A DNA stretch of 64,000 bases, taken from Paraburkholderia phenazinium. GTDB lineage: Bacteria; Pseudomonadota; Gammaproteobacteria; Burkholderiales; Burkholderiaceae. Within the stretch, counting starts at the first letter, position 1. The number at the start of each line of letters is the position of its first letter. Of the stretch, positions 17,016-26,174 are shown in pieces. The stretch spans positions 278,089 to 342,088 of the forward strand of contig NZ_FNCJ01000008.1 in the NCBI RefSeq assembly GCF_900100735.1, in the 5' to 3' direction. The notes beneath the pieces are model-generated. The model had not been told where the DNA came from. It saw only the letters and a list, made by a program, of their open reading frames with translations, and ran no database searches. A program made the translations under genes and the position numbers.

Positions 17016-17275
17016 CGCCGCTTGAAGAGGGATATGAGTAAGGAGGACATAAGAACACGCTGCGCCGGTGACGCGGTCCGTCGCTTGCCAGTATCGGTTG
17101 CCGGGCTCTCTTTAGCCGGCCAGCAGCGAACCTAAGCATGAGAACGCGAACCGCGACCAGTCCGTGCGTTTTACCGTGCAGCGTTTCGTGTTGCACAACG
17201 AGCGGCGCCGGCAGATCGGTTGTCATTGCGGTATCGAACGCCAGCTTCTTTACCCTCTACATATTCAACACCCCG

Positions 17276-17983
17276 ATGAAAGGTCTTCCGTCGCGCCCTG
17301 CCCGCTCGCTTTGCGGGCTTATCGTCCTGCTGGGCAGCATCGGCCTGCTGATGCTCGGCGGCTGTGCCACGCCGCGCAAGCCGCCGCCGACGGCCAACGA
17401 CGCCCTGCCCGTTGCCCTGCGCGCAAGCCAGGACGAAGTACTGCAGGAAATCATGACCACCCACGGCGACGAAACCTATATCTGTCGCAGAACCGCGCTT
17501 CCGGCCGACCCGCTCACCCGCTTCGGCGCCCCCAGCGCGGCGAGCACGACCGGCACCGTCGGCGGCGTGCGTACCGACCATACCCAATTGCTATGGGACC
17601 CGTTCGGCTCCGAAGCCACGCTGGTGGATGCCGGTGGCCAAAGCGTCGGCACGGTCGCCCCGGGCCACTACTTTCTCTCGTATGACGGCAGCTATGTGAA
17701 GACCACCACCGTGGCCGAAAGCCAGGTCGGCGCCAACGCACTGACCTGGGCACGCTACGACGCTGGCTACGTCGCGACGCCACGCCCGGGAAATGGGCGT
17801 TTCTCGAACATCAGTTCGATCCAGCGCATCGACACCTCGGGCGGCCTGCCGCCGCAGCCGACCTGCGAGATCGAAGGCTCGCGGCTGCTGGTTCCGTATG
17901 CGGCCACCTATATGTTCTATCGTGCCAAGGGCGTGGCGCCGATCGCCTCTTCGACCACGCCAGCGGCCTCGACCGCCCCCTGA
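17276..17983 (+). CDS. outer-membrane-type lipoprotein, DUF3455-like
   Basis: 235 residues from the ATG at 17276. A lipoprotein signal peptide ends with the lipobox LMLGGC. The mature part contains TYICRR and a patterned beta-rich segment (DPFGSEATLVDAGGQSVGTV, TWARYDAGYV, SSIQRIDTSGGLPP, Cys then YAATYMFYRAKG) that resembles DUF3455 secreted proteins. The family label is from memory of these segments. It lies 16 bp before the flavin oxidoreductase gene on the same strand. An in-frame extension to 17138 gives no signal peptide at the N-terminus and is rejected. Confidence 0.78.
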   Translation: MKGLPSRPARSLCGLIVLLGSIGLLMLGGCATPRKPPPTANDALPVALRASQDEVLQEIMTTHGDETYICRRTALPADPLTRFGAPSAASTTGTVGGVRTDHTQLLWDPFGSEATLVDAGGQSVGTVAPGHYFLSYDGSYVKTTTVAESQVGANALTWARYDAGYVATPRPGNGRFSNISSIQRIDTSGGLPPQPTCEIEGSRLLVPYAATYMFYRAKGVAPIASSTTPAASTAP

Positions 17984-17999
17984 CCCGTAGGAGTCGACG

Positions 18000-19085
18000 A
18001 TGCAATTCGGCTTGTTTCTGACCATGCCCGCGCCCGAGCCACGCCCCGCCGCGGAGCTTTATCAGCGTGCCATCGACATGGCCGCTGCCGCCGACCAGCT
18101 CGGTTATAGCCACCTGTGGCTCGCCGAGCACCACTTCACCAACTACTCGCACTCGTCGCGGCCACTGCTGCTGTTGTCGCATATCGCAGCGCGCACAAGG
18201 CACCTGCGGCTCGGACCAGCAATCGTTCCGGTGCCGCTGCATCACCCGTTGGTGATCGCAGAGGAGCTGGCGGCGCTCGATGTGCTGAGCGGCGGGCGTG
18301 TCGAAGCCGGTCTCGGCAGCGGCTATCAGGCCTATCAGTACGAACGCTTCGGGCTCGTCAAAGGCGCCGCGGCGGCACGCGACGACGAAGCCGTCGACGT
18401 GCTGCTGCACGCCTTGCGCGAGCCGGTGTTCGCCTACACGGGCGAGCACTTCAGGATTGCCCGCACCACGCTCGTGCCGCAACCGCTGCAAGCCGCGCTT
18501 CCGCTCTGGCTGGTGGTGAATTCGAGCCGGCATGCGTCAGTGGAAAAGGCGGTCCAGCGGCGCGCCAACCTGTTCACCGGCGTGCTCGAACCGATTTCGA
18601 AGCTGACCAACGTCCGCGAGCAATATCCGGATCTCGCGGCGGGACTCGCGTCGCTTCGCATCGGCACGCAACGGCCGGTGTATGTCGCGCAAAGCGAGGC
18701 CGAAGCGAGTGAAGCCGTCGAACAGGCGCGCTGGAACGGCCGCGCCACGCTGCGTTTGCGCCACGATATGGGCGACGTGATCGACGGCGTGGTGCCGGCC
18801 CAGCCGTTTCCAGATGAACCATCGGAACAGGCGTTGCGCGACGATTTTCTGGTCATAGGGACTGCCGACGAATGCATCCACCAGTTGCGCCGGATTCAAA
18901 GCGGTCTCGGTTGCGACTACTTCAGCGCGAGCTTTTGGTTCGGTGCGTTAGCCCACGACAAGGTGATGGCGTCGTTGCGAAGGTTTGCCGACAAGGTGCT
19001 GCCGGTCTTTGCGGATCAAGCTACTGTGCATGCACGGCAGCAGCGAAGCCCGGCTGAGCAGCGGGAGGCGACGCTCGCGTGGTAG
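18000..19085 (+). CDS. LLM-class flavin-dependent oxidoreductase (luciferase-like)
   Basis: 361-residue bacterial-luciferase-like TIM-barrel monooxygenase. Typical segments are YSHLWLAEHHFTNY, LRLGPAIVPVPLHHPLVIAEE and LDVLSGGRVEAGLGSGY. The ATG follows a GGAG site (TAGGAGTCGACG). The family uses reduced FMN supplied by a separate reductase to oxidise small organic molecules. It is convergent with the pyruvyl transferase gene and could contribute to the neighbouring MenD-like/Rieske pathway, but it is on the opposite strand and the link is only positional. Confidence 0.88.
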   Translation: MQFGLFLTMPAPEPRPAAELYQRAIDMAAAADQLGYSHLWLAEHHFTNYSHSSRPLLLLSHIAARTRHLRLGPAIVPVPLHHPLVIAEELAALDVLSGGRVEAGLGSGYQAYQYERFGLVKGAAAARDDEAVDVLLHALREPVFAYTGEHFRIARTTLVPQPLQAALPLWLVVNSSRHASVEKAVQRRANLFTGVLEPISKLTNVREQYPDLAAGLASLRIGTQRPVYVAQSEAEASEAVEQARWNGRATLRLRHDMGDVIDGVVPAQPFPDEPSEQALRDDFLVIGTADECIHQLRRIQSGLGCDYFSASFWFGALAHDKVMASLRRFADKVLPVFADQATVHARQQRSPAEQREATLAW

Positions 19086-19179
19086 CGGTCGAGGCGGCCA
19101 AGGTAGTGAACGCGTTAAGGTTGGTAGAGGCGCCAACGGTGTTGAAGGCGCCAAAAGCATTAGGCGCTGGGACGACCGC

Positions 19180-20565
19180 TTAGGCGTCCCCCAGCGCTGC
19201 CAGCACCTGGCGCCCCATCTCGCCAAAGCGCGCCCGCTGCGCGTCGGCATACCGCGCATAACCCGCAACCAGTTCCGCACGCACCTGCGGCGTCTCCAGC
19301 GTGCCGAGCTTAGCCAATGCCAACTGCGCGCCGTCGGCGGTATCGCAGGCCGCGCTCCACGCACGGCAACCGGCCTCGTCCAGCAGACGGTCGATGCGGG
19401 TGTCCATCGAGAGGCCAAACACGGGCACGCCATGCGAGATCGCCAGCACCGCGGCGTGGTAGCGGGTCGTCACGGCGCACGCAGCCTGCGCCACGGTGGC
19501 GGCCACCTCGTCGAGCCGCGCGGCGCTGCGCGCGACAATCTCAACGGCAAACGGCAGCCGCGCCGCCAGATCCTCGCAAGCGGCGCGGTCGAGCTGTTCC
19601 ATGCCGACCAGCACCGGCGTATAGCCTTGCTCGCGCAAACCTGCCGCAATCGCGGCAAAACGCGCGAGGTAGGCATCGTAAGCCGCCGCCCGCGCCGCGT
19701 CCCACGTGTGGAAATGCAACGGCCCGTAGCGAAACGGCGAGGTCTCGCGGCGCGCATCGAGCAGATGAGCACGCCGCGCGTCCGCCGCGACCGGCCACCA
19801 GAACGGATTATTTGGGCATAGCGCGACCACCCTTGCACCGCGTGCCGCCGCCCGCGCACTGTGCGGCGCCCGATAGGTCCACGCCGTATCGGCGCCGGCC
19901 TGCGTCTGCACGCCGAGCGGCGCAAGCTGTGCACGGGCAGCTTCGTTGCGGCAGATGATCTGTCCACGCGCCGAATTGCGCGTGACAAAGCGGGTCAACG
20001 CCTCGCTCATTGCGCCGCTATCGACGCCATACGCGAGCGCCGGCAGCCCGTGGGCCGCAGCCAGCGCGACGCCGCCAATCAGAACGCCGGCGAGCGAGTC
20101 GGAAAACTTCGACGTGTAAGTCGAGCCTTCGACATTGAGCACGAGATCGGCGTCAAGAATCGCGGCGTCGAGCGCATCGGGCAGATAAGGAAGCTCGGGG
20201 GCAAGTTTAGGTGTCGCCTCCAGCAACGGATGATCGAAGCAGTCGCCAATCGCCAATAGCGTGAGCTGTGGGTCTTGCGGCGCAAACAGCCGCTGCAATT
20301 GAGCAATGGTCTCGATGGTGCGCAAATCCGCGCCCGTGTTGCCTGCACCGCTATAGCCGAGAAGCAGGATGCGAGGTGCAGCGCCCAAGGTTTTGCGGCG
20401 CGTGGCAGCGGACGGCGCACGGGCCAGCACACGCCGTGCCGCATCGATGCGCTGCTGCATGTCGTCCAGGAACACTTTATCCGGCGCTGCAGCGCTCGCA
20501 TACCTTTGCAACGCGGCAAGCGAGCGCTGCAGCGGATCATCTTGAATGGCAACATCCCACATCAC
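19180..20565 (-). CDS. polysaccharide pyruvyl transferase family protein
   Basis: 461 residues. Family landmarks are ILLLGYSGAGNTGADLR (about residue 70), LVLNVEGSTYTSKFSD, YGVDSGAMS, a central LCPNNPFWWP segment, and the C-terminal VTTRYHAAVLAISHGVPVFGL. Members add pyruvate from phosphoenolpyruvate to sugars as a ketal, for example on exopolysaccharide or cell-wall glycans. Its start overlaps the stop of the MenD-like gene by 4 bp, so it is the third gene of a coupled operon with a Rieske oxygenase. No other polysaccharide genes are nearby, so a glycan target cannot be assumed. Confidence 0.88.
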   Translation of the reverse strand: MMWDVAIQDDPLQRSLAALQRYASAAAPDKVFLDDMQQRIDAARRVLARAPSAATRRKTLGAAPRILLLGYSGAGNTGADLRTIETIAQLQRLFAPQDPQLTLLAIGDCFDHPLLEATPKLAPELPYLPDALDAAILDADLVLNVEGSTYTSKFSDSLAGVLIGGVALAAAHGLPALAYGVDSGAMSEALTRFVTRNSARGQIICRNEAARAQLAPLGVQTQAGADTAWTYRAPHSARAAARGARVVALCPNNPFWWPVAADARRAHLLDARRETSPFRYGPLHFHTWDAARAAAYDAYLARFAAIAAGLREQGYTPVLVGMEQLDRAACEDLAARLPFAVEIVARSAARLDEVAATVAQAACAVTTRYHAAVLAISHGVPVFGLSMDTRIDRLLDEAGCRAWSAACDTADGAQLALAKLGTLETPQVRAELVAGYARYADAQRARFGEMGRQVLAALGDA

Positions 20566-22493
20566 GCTGCTCCCAACGCTTGCGCGAGTAATTGCATTTG
20601 CGCGGCGCCGGAGAAGGCATCCACGGAGATTTCAACAATCGTCATTCCCGCGTGGCCGGGCGCCGCATCGAGCGCCTCGCTTAACGCTTCGCGACTTTCC
20701 ACCCGCCGATGCGCAAGCCCGAACCCTTGCGCTAACGCACCAATGCCGATCTTATAAGGATTACGAATCGTCCTGACATAGGCGGGCGAGCGGGCAATCG
20801 GCAGAAAGTCGAAGATCGCTCCGCCACCGTTGTCCACCACGCACACGCAGGCCGGCGTATCGAGCCGCTGCGCGCTCGCGAGTGCCGACAGATCGTGAAT
20901 GAATGCCTGGTCGCCAAGCACCAGCAGGCCTGCGTCGCGCCGCACCAGCGCCTCGCCGATAAAGGTCGAAAGCGTGCCGTCGATACCGCTCACACCCCGA
21001 TTGACGTAGATATCCTGAACCTGCGTACGCACGTCGTAGCCAATATCGGCGTGGCGCATCGACATTGAATTGCCGATATGAACAAAGCCAAATCCCCCAG
21101 CAGCGAACACCTGATGGGTTGCCGCGACTTCGCCCCAGCCCAGCGTCGCGACGCAAGCTCGCCGCTCGCGTGCACCATAGCTGGCGACGCTGGCCCAGCG
21201 GTCACGCCAGGCAAATGACACTGCGGACACCGCGCTAGCATTGCCAACCCGCACGGCATCGCACAGCGCATCTCCCAGCTCCGCCAACGCCTTGCTGCCA
21301 GGCGCCACCAGTACATCACGCGGATCGAGCGCCTGATGCAGATAGTCATGCGCCACGCGATGCGGCGCGACCTTGATCGCTGGCACGTCGGTCACCGCTT
21401 CGAGATACGTGTGCAGCAACGGCAACACCGGTGCAATACCGAAGCGCACGATCAGATCCGGCCGCTCGGCCGCCATGCGGCCTGCGCCGCCGAGCACGTC
21501 GAACGCATTGACGATCAGCGCCCCCGCAGCACCACGCGCAGCCTGGGCTGGCGCGAGCGCCGCAGGCCCTGCACGCATTCCGCTAGCAGCATCGGCGAGC
21601 ACCGGAAAACCCGTCGCTGCCGCCAGCGCAACAATCGCTTCAAGCGGCGCACCCGGCTCGGGACCGACAACGATCAAGCCGTCGAAGCCAGGCCCACTCG
21701 GCAAGCCTCCGGCACCGCGCGCCAGCCGTGCGCGGGCGACGACACGTTCGACGATGGCCGAAGGCGTCGTCGCGCCGTCGCGTACCTTCGTGCTGGCAGG
21801 CAATGCAAACGCGCGCCGTTGACGCGCAGCGGCGACCGTTTCGCGTGACACGGGATGCGTCTCGGTCGCGTCGTAGACGCCAGCCAGCGGCACATTCACA
21901 TGCACTGGCCCACGCGAGGCGCGCACAGGAGCAGGATGCGCATCGACCCGCAACGTCTGCACGTTCTCACACTCTGCGCCACCCAGCATCGCTATCAGTG
22001 CATTGTTTAACGCTGAGCGAGCCTGCTCGAACGCCGCTACCGAATCGAACGGGTCATCGAGATCGGCCTGCGCTCTCACGAAGGCACGGGTCGCGCCAAG
22101 GTGGTCGGCCATCTGTCCGAAGCCGGCGCCGCGTAGCGCGCGCGGCCGGTCGCAGGTGAGCACCACCAACGGGATATCGGAGGCATCGGCTTCGATCAGT
22201 GCCGGCAGAACGTTCGCCACCGCCGAGCCGGAGGTGGTGACAATCGCCACCGGCCCACCAGTCACCCTGGCGATGCCAAGCGCCACGAAGCCGCCGCTGC
22301 GCTCGTCGGTGCAGACCATCTCGACCGCGATGCCCGGATGCGCGTCAAACGCGAGGCACATCGCACTGGCGCGTCCACCCGGACATAGCACCGCATGCCG
22401 CACGCCAGCCACGCTGAGCGCGTCGGCAATGCCGTCCACCCATACCGCGTTGAGCGACTCCGCCACCACGCATTCCTCGAGGACGGCCGCCAC
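20562..22493 (-). CDS. MenD-like thiamine-diphosphate enzyme
   Basis: About 643 residues from a GTG at 22493 that overlaps the last base of the Rieske stop. The long upstream extension is the Rieske gene read in another frame. MenD hallmarks are visible: CPGGRAS near the N-terminus, the ThDP-activating Glu in CTDERSGGFVALG, TSGSAVANVLPALIEA, TCDRPRALRGAGFGQ, the C-terminal GNSMSMR, NRGVSGIDG, and the ThDP/Mg segment GDQAFIHDL with DNGGGAIFDFLP. MenD joins 2-oxoglutarate to isochorismate in menaquinone synthesis. No other men gene is present, and these bacteria normally rely on ubiquinone, so a different acceptor or pathway is likely. Confidence 0.85.
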   Translation of the reverse strand: MAAVLEECVVAESLNAVWVDGIADALSVAGVRHAVLCPGGRASAMCLAFDAHPGIAVEMVCTDERSGGFVALGIARVTGGPVAIVTTSGSAVANVLPALIEADASDIPLVVLTCDRPRALRGAGFGQMADHLGATRAFVRAQADLDDPFDSVAAFEQARSALNNALIAMLGGAECENVQTLRVDAHPAPVRASRGPVHVNVPLAGVYDATETHPVSRETVAAARQRRAFALPASTKVRDGATTPSAIVERVVARARLARGAGGLPSGPGFDGLIVVGPEPGAPLEAIVALAAATGFPVLADAASGMRAGPAALAPAQAARGAAGALIVNAFDVLGGAGRMAAERPDLIVRFGIAPVLPLLHTYLEAVTDVPAIKVAPHRVAHDYLHQALDPRDVLVAPGSKALAELGDALCDAVRVGNASAVSAVSFAWRDRWASVASYGARERRACVATLGWGEVAATHQVFAAGGFGFVHIGNSMSMRHADIGYDVRTQVQDIYVNRGVSGIDGTLSTFIGEALVRRDAGLLVLGDQAFIHDLSALASAQRLDTPACVCVVDNGGGAIFDFLPIARSPAYVRTIRNPYKIGIGALAQGFGLAHRRVESREALSEALDAAPGHAGMTIVEISVDAFSGAAQMQLLAQALGAA

Positions 22494-23662
22494 TATGCCG
22501 CCGCCCGTGAAGAGCGGCGCAGCGACTCGACGGGCACGGTCTGGGTCGTTGCAGTCTCTGGCGCGGATGCCTTGCCCGCCGCTGCCTGATTCGCCACTAC
22601 CGCGTGATCTGCTTGCCCTGCTTGCGCCGCGCGCTCCTCGGCAATCAACCGCTCCATAATCCGGCGCGCGCGAATCGCCCCTGCATCGATCGGCAGCAAG
22701 GCCGGTTGCAGCGCCCAGAAATCGCTCTCGCCAAGGCTGCGTTGCTGCGCCTCGAGCATCGGCAGGTCTTCCTGCTCGAATGGCTTCATCAGCCCATCCA
22801 CCGCGTAACGCACCATTTCGCGGGCCGCCTCGCCCATCTCCTTCGGCAAGCCAAAAGCGAAGAAGTAATGCGTGGTCCGTTCGGTCTCGGGCGTGAGCCA
22901 ATGCGCCGACGGCGCGATCAAGCCCGCCTCGCGCGCCATGCCGACCGGCGTCACGCCCACCATGATCGACAGCAAGCCCGGCGGCGTCCAGCGCACGTCC
23001 ATCCAGCGGTCCACGCGCGCACCGGGCGGAATGCCGAAGCCGTTTGCCACGAACGGCGGCAACACCTCGTCATGCGCCACCCGTCGCACCCACACCGTAT
23101 CGCCCACATTGCCTGCCTGGACATCGCCACGTGCAATCGCTTCGCTGCCGAGCGTATCGGGATGCAGGAACTGGAAGTGACTCAGATCGAGCAGATTGTC
23201 CGCGCTCAACTGGTAGTGAGCGCGGCTCAGCAGATAGCCGTCATGCGTGTACGCCACCTCCGGGTCGACAAACGGAAACGACGGCAGCAACGCAGCATCT
23301 GCCCGCTCGGGGTCTCCTGGCCAGAACCAGACCGCGCCGTAGCGTTCGATAGCGGGATAGGTCCGCACCTTTGCGCCGCTCGGCACGCGGCCATCGCCGT
23401 GCGGATTGTGCACGCACTGGCCCGAGGCCCCAAAGCGCAGGCCGTGATATGGACACTCGAGCGCACCTTCGACCATGCGCCCTTTCGACAGCGGCGCAAA
23501 GCGATGCGCACAGCGGTCGTCGAGTGCGATGGCCCGATGGGCGGCATCGCGATACAGCACCACAGGCCGCCCAAGCAGCGTGCGCGCAAACGGCGCATCG
23601 GTGCGCACCTCGTGCGCGAAGGCGGCGACATACCACGCGTTCAACAGGAAGGACATGGGCAA
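22493..23662 (-). CDS. Rieske non-heme iron oxygenase, alpha subunit
   Basis: 389 residues, resembling the vanillate O-demethylase/phthalate-type oxygenases. The Rieske cluster ligands are CAH...CPYHG at about residues 47-71. The mononuclear iron site includes DLSHFQFLH at about 159-167. Such enzymes hydroxylate or demethylate aromatic or cyclohexadiene acids with electrons from a separate reductase, which is absent here. The only reductase in the window, at 44505-45194, lacks its ferredoxin domain. The last 45 residues are Ala/Thr-rich and look like a dispensable tail. It is the first gene of the operon and overlaps the MenD-like gene, suggesting consecutive reactions. Confidence 0.88.
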   Translation of the reverse strand: MPMSFLLNAWYVAAFAHEVRTDAPFARTLLGRPVVLYRDAAHRAIALDDRCAHRFAPLSKGRMVEGALECPYHGLRFGASGQCVHNPHGDGRVPSGAKVRTYPAIERYGAVWFWPGDPERADAALLPSFPFVDPEVAYTHDGYLLSRAHYQLSADNLLDLSHFQFLHPDTLGSEAIARGDVQAGNVGDTVWVRRVAHDEVLPPFVANGFGIPPGARVDRWMDVRWTPPGLLSIMVGVTPVGMAREAGLIAPSAHWLTPETERTTHYFFAFGLPKEMGEAAREMVRYAVDGLMKPFEQEDLPMLEAQQRSLGESDFWALQPALLPIDAGAIRARRIMERLIAEERAAQAGQADHAVVANQAAAGKASAPETATTQTVPVESLRRSSRAAA

Positions 23663-24246
23663 CTCAGAGCAGGATGATCAGGCGTGAAGGAATAAAACGC
23701 ATAAAAGAAATCGATAACAAAAACCCAAACGCGGCCAAACGAAATCAAGCGAAATGGCATAAAGACCATTGCAATGGCATCAATGACGATCTCAATTGCA
23801 TAAAAGGCGATTGTCCTGCTACCCAGTTTAAAGATGCGTCTCGCGCACAGATTCAACAAAGCTCATGCGGACGCGAAGCAAGGTCTTCCGATCCGTTTAG
23901 TGGATTCTCAACAAAACTTAATCCGCCTTTCGGTACTGAAAGGCGGCGAGAACCTTTGCATCGCGTGCGATTCAGGGAAATTAAGGTCGCTTTTACCGGA
24001 CTTGCACCACAAGTCTGCAATTGGTACCGGCTACATGCTTACCGCTGTAACTTACGGCAACTTCCCGGCATCTGCGCGGTTATTCGTCTTATCAATTAAC
24101 TCGCAAGACAAGCCCCTTGTTTAGCTGTAATCCACTGCAACACCCGAGCGAAACAATTCGTTACAGCCCTGATAGTTGTGGGGTCTTAACTTTCGGGTCG
24201 TGCAGTTCGTCATTCGAAGCAACCGTTGGTATCTGTCCTGGAGGGC
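23663..24246. other. 584-bp AT-rich divergent intergenic region
   Basis: This lies between the Rieske operon (minus) and the first HrpG-like gene (plus). It is markedly poorer in GC than the genes on either side, particularly at 23690-23850, and must carry both promoters. It includes a perfect inverted repeat described separately. No reading frame with convincing codon use was found. Confidence 0.5.
23923..23946. promoter_or_regulatory. perfect 9-bp inverted repeat in the divergent region
   Basis: CCGCCTTTC and GAAAGGCGG are separated by 6 bp. There is no strong U-run on either side, and the element is far from both gene ends, so an operator is more plausible than a terminator. Confidence 0.35.
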
Positions 24247-25335
24247 ATGTTGAAATTCGCCGTGATGACCACCAACAGCAGTCTGTTCAATCTGATTTGC
24301 CAGTGCTTCGGAGACGACACGATCGAGTGCAGCCGCTTTCATGACGACGTGGCGTTGTCGCGAGCGATCTATCGCGAGGACTACCACGCAATCCTCGTCG
24401 ACGCGGCCACCGGCATCGATTCGACCCGTGCGGTGTTCGCCCGCCGCGCTTGCTATGGAGACCGGCGCGCGCCGTTGATCGTAGTGGGCGCCTTCCCCGA
24501 TCGCGACAGCATCGAGCGAGCTTTCGAAGCTGGCGCCGACGACGTCGTGCTGTCGCCGGTAGACCGCAGTGAACTGGCGGCTCGCACCTTCCTCGCGCTG
24601 CGCCGCTTCCAGTCGACCCCGGCCGCGCCGACCGAAGACTGGGCGGCCCTCGGCCCGTACAAGCTCGATCGCCGTGCGGGTGTGGTGCTGGTCAATGACC
24701 ATATCGTGCGCCTCACCGTGCGCGAGTTTGCGATTGCCTGGCTGCTGTTTTCGCGGGCTGGCGAGTATGTGAGCCGGCGCCAGATCGCCGGTGCGATCTG
24801 GAGCAGCACCGAGGATATCGTCGGCCGTACGCTCGAGCAGCATATCTACAAGCTGCGCAAGAAGCTGGGCTTAAACGGCGCCTCCGGCGTACAACTGCGC
24901 ACCATGTACGCCCACGGCTACCGGGTCGAGCTATGCGATGCGCTTACGGAGATCGATCTGGACGCGGCCATCGACACCGGCCATCCGCTCACTGCGCCGC
25001 CTCGGGCCACCCGCCGCAGCCAGCCGGTTAGCAACGGCGTCTTGCATGTCATCGAGGCGGTGCGAGACGCTGAGGCCGCGCTCGAAGACGAGCCGCCGCT
25101 TTGCCGCGCGTCCCGCCCACTGGACGTGCATCCGCACGACAGCGAAGCTGCCCGCACGGCCCAGCCATGGGGGCAATACGCGGCCCTCTGGAGCCTCGGC
25201 GCATTGAGCCCGGTGAACCTCGTGGCAAACTTCGTCGCGCCCGCCAGCGCCAAACCTAACGGCGATAGCGCCGCATATGGCTCACTGACCGTTCCCGCTG
25301 CCTTGCTGCGCAACGGCACGCGACAGCGGCGCTAA
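24247..25335 (+). CDS. HrpG-like OmpR-family response regulator, copy 1
   Basis: 362 residues from the ATG at 24247 (GGAG just upstream). The receiver-like domain is at about residues 1-115, with a candidate phospho-acceptor Asp in AILVDAATG. A winged-helix DNA-binding domain follows at about 130-225 (LTVREFAIAWLLFSRAG, GRTLEQHIYKLRKKLGL, YAHGYRVEL). A further 135-residue tail is low-complexity and unlike the paralogue at 26175. In Ralstonia and Xanthomonas, HrpG is the top activator of T3S genes, and its position next to the hrp cluster supports the same role here. No histidine kinase is adjacent. Confidence 0.78.
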   Translation: MLKFAVMTTNSSLFNLICQCFGDDTIECSRFHDDVALSRAIYREDYHAILVDAATGIDSTRAVFARRACYGDRRAPLIVVGAFPDRDSIERAFEAGADDVVLSPVDRSELAARTFLALRRFQSTPAAPTEDWAALGPYKLDRRAGVVLVNDHIVRLTVREFAIAWLLFSRAGEYVSRRQIAGAIWSSTEDIVGRTLEQHIYKLRKKLGLNGASGVQLRTMYAHGYRVELCDALTEIDLDAAIDTGHPLTAPPRATRRSQPVSNGVLHVIEAVRDAEAALEDEPPLCRASRPLDVHPHDSEAARTAQPWGQYAALWSLGALSPVNLVANFVAPASAKPNGDSAAYGSLTVPAALLRNGTRQRR

Positions 25336-25337
25336 TC

Positions 25338-25358
25338 GCCGGCGCCGGCGCCGGCGCC
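25338..25358. repeat. GCCGGC tandem repeat
   Basis: Three and a half copies of the self-complementary hexamer GCCGGC start 3 bp after the stop of the first HrpG-like gene. They can fold back on themselves and may mark the transcript end. Confidence 0.55.
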
Positions 25359-25590
25359 TGCGGCCTGTCGAACCGGACGCGCCGCTTGCCCCAAGGCAGC
25401 CCACGCGCGCCGTGCCCGTCAGACGCGCCGCGCAAGCGCCACTGCTCCTGCGTAAAAAATTCCGTCACGTCAGGGAATAAGCCACGAACGCCAGGCGTTC
25501 ATTGAAGTAACCGAGCACGCAAGGTCTCGCCGCCACGCAGCCAGACCGGATTGTGTCGCAGGTTATTTTTTTCCCTTCCACGAGACGTCC

Positions 25591-26028
25591 ATGAAACTGA
25601 ATCGAATGCTCACCGCTGTCGCGTTGTCGCTGAGTCTCGCGGCACCCGCGCTTGCCGTTGCCGACACGCTCAACCTGAAAGCCGACCTGCTTGCCTCCGC
25701 TGAAGTGCCGCCCAAAACCAGCGACGGACACGGTGAACTGACGGCGACCTACGACACGTCGTCGAAAGTACTGCAATGGAAGGTCACCTATGCGGACCTC
25801 ACCGGCCCGGCCAGCATGGCGCATTTCCACGGCCCCGCGCCTGCCGGCAAGAACGCACCGGTTGCGATCCCGATTCCGATGGACAAGCTGCCTAGCCCGA
25901 TCGAAGGCCAGGCCACGCTAACGGCCGCGCAGGAAAGCGAACTGCTGGCCGGCAACTGGTATTTCAACGTGCATACCGCCAGGAACCCGGGCGGTGAAAT
26001 TCGCGGCCAGGTCGAACAGGTCAAGTAA
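25591..26028 (+). CDS. CHRD-domain exported protein
   Basis: 145 residues with a signal peptide of about 24 residues ending in ALAVAD. The CHRD domain has its usual landmarks: ADLLASAEVPPKTSDGHGE, YADLTGPASMAHFHGPA, and the C-terminal WYFNVHTARNPGGEIRGQV. CHRD domains are beta-sandwich extracellular modules first seen in chordin, and their bacterial function is unknown. It is sandwiched between two HrpG-like regulator genes, all on the plus strand, which may place it under the same control. Confidence 0.88.
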   Translation: MKLNRMLTAVALSLSLAAPALAVADTLNLKADLLASAEVPPKTSDGHGELTATYDTSSKVLQWKVTYADLTGPASMAHFHGPAPAGKNAPVAIPIPMDKLPSPIEGQATLTAAQESELLAGNWYFNVHTARNPGGEIRGQVEQVK

Positions 26029-26174
26029 GCGCTACACCGCTTCTCTTCTCGCGCGGTGCAACGGATCGATTCTCCGCTCCGTCGCACTGAGCGCTCCATA
26101 CGCCCACCGAACGTACCGACTGCACCGCGGCCAACCGCGGCGCAGGGCGCCGTTTCGCCTGAATTCCGGAGAAC

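Noticed and set aside
19086..19179. Repeated GGCGCCA-like words between the flavin oxidoreductase and pyruvyl transferase genes
   Set aside because: The words are short, imperfect and expected in DNA of this GC content. No clear hairpin with a tail was seen.
22494..22901. A 136-residue N-terminal extension of the MenD-like protein
   Set aside because: It is the Rieske gene read in another frame. A GTG overlapping the Rieske stop is in frame and gives the normal MenD beginning.
23641..23859. Hydrophobic 72-codon minus-strand frame just upstream of the Rieske gene, possible small membrane protein
   Set aside because: Its hydrophobicity follows from T-rich codons in an AT-rich promoter region, it overlaps the Rieske start, and no ribosome binding site or family was seen.
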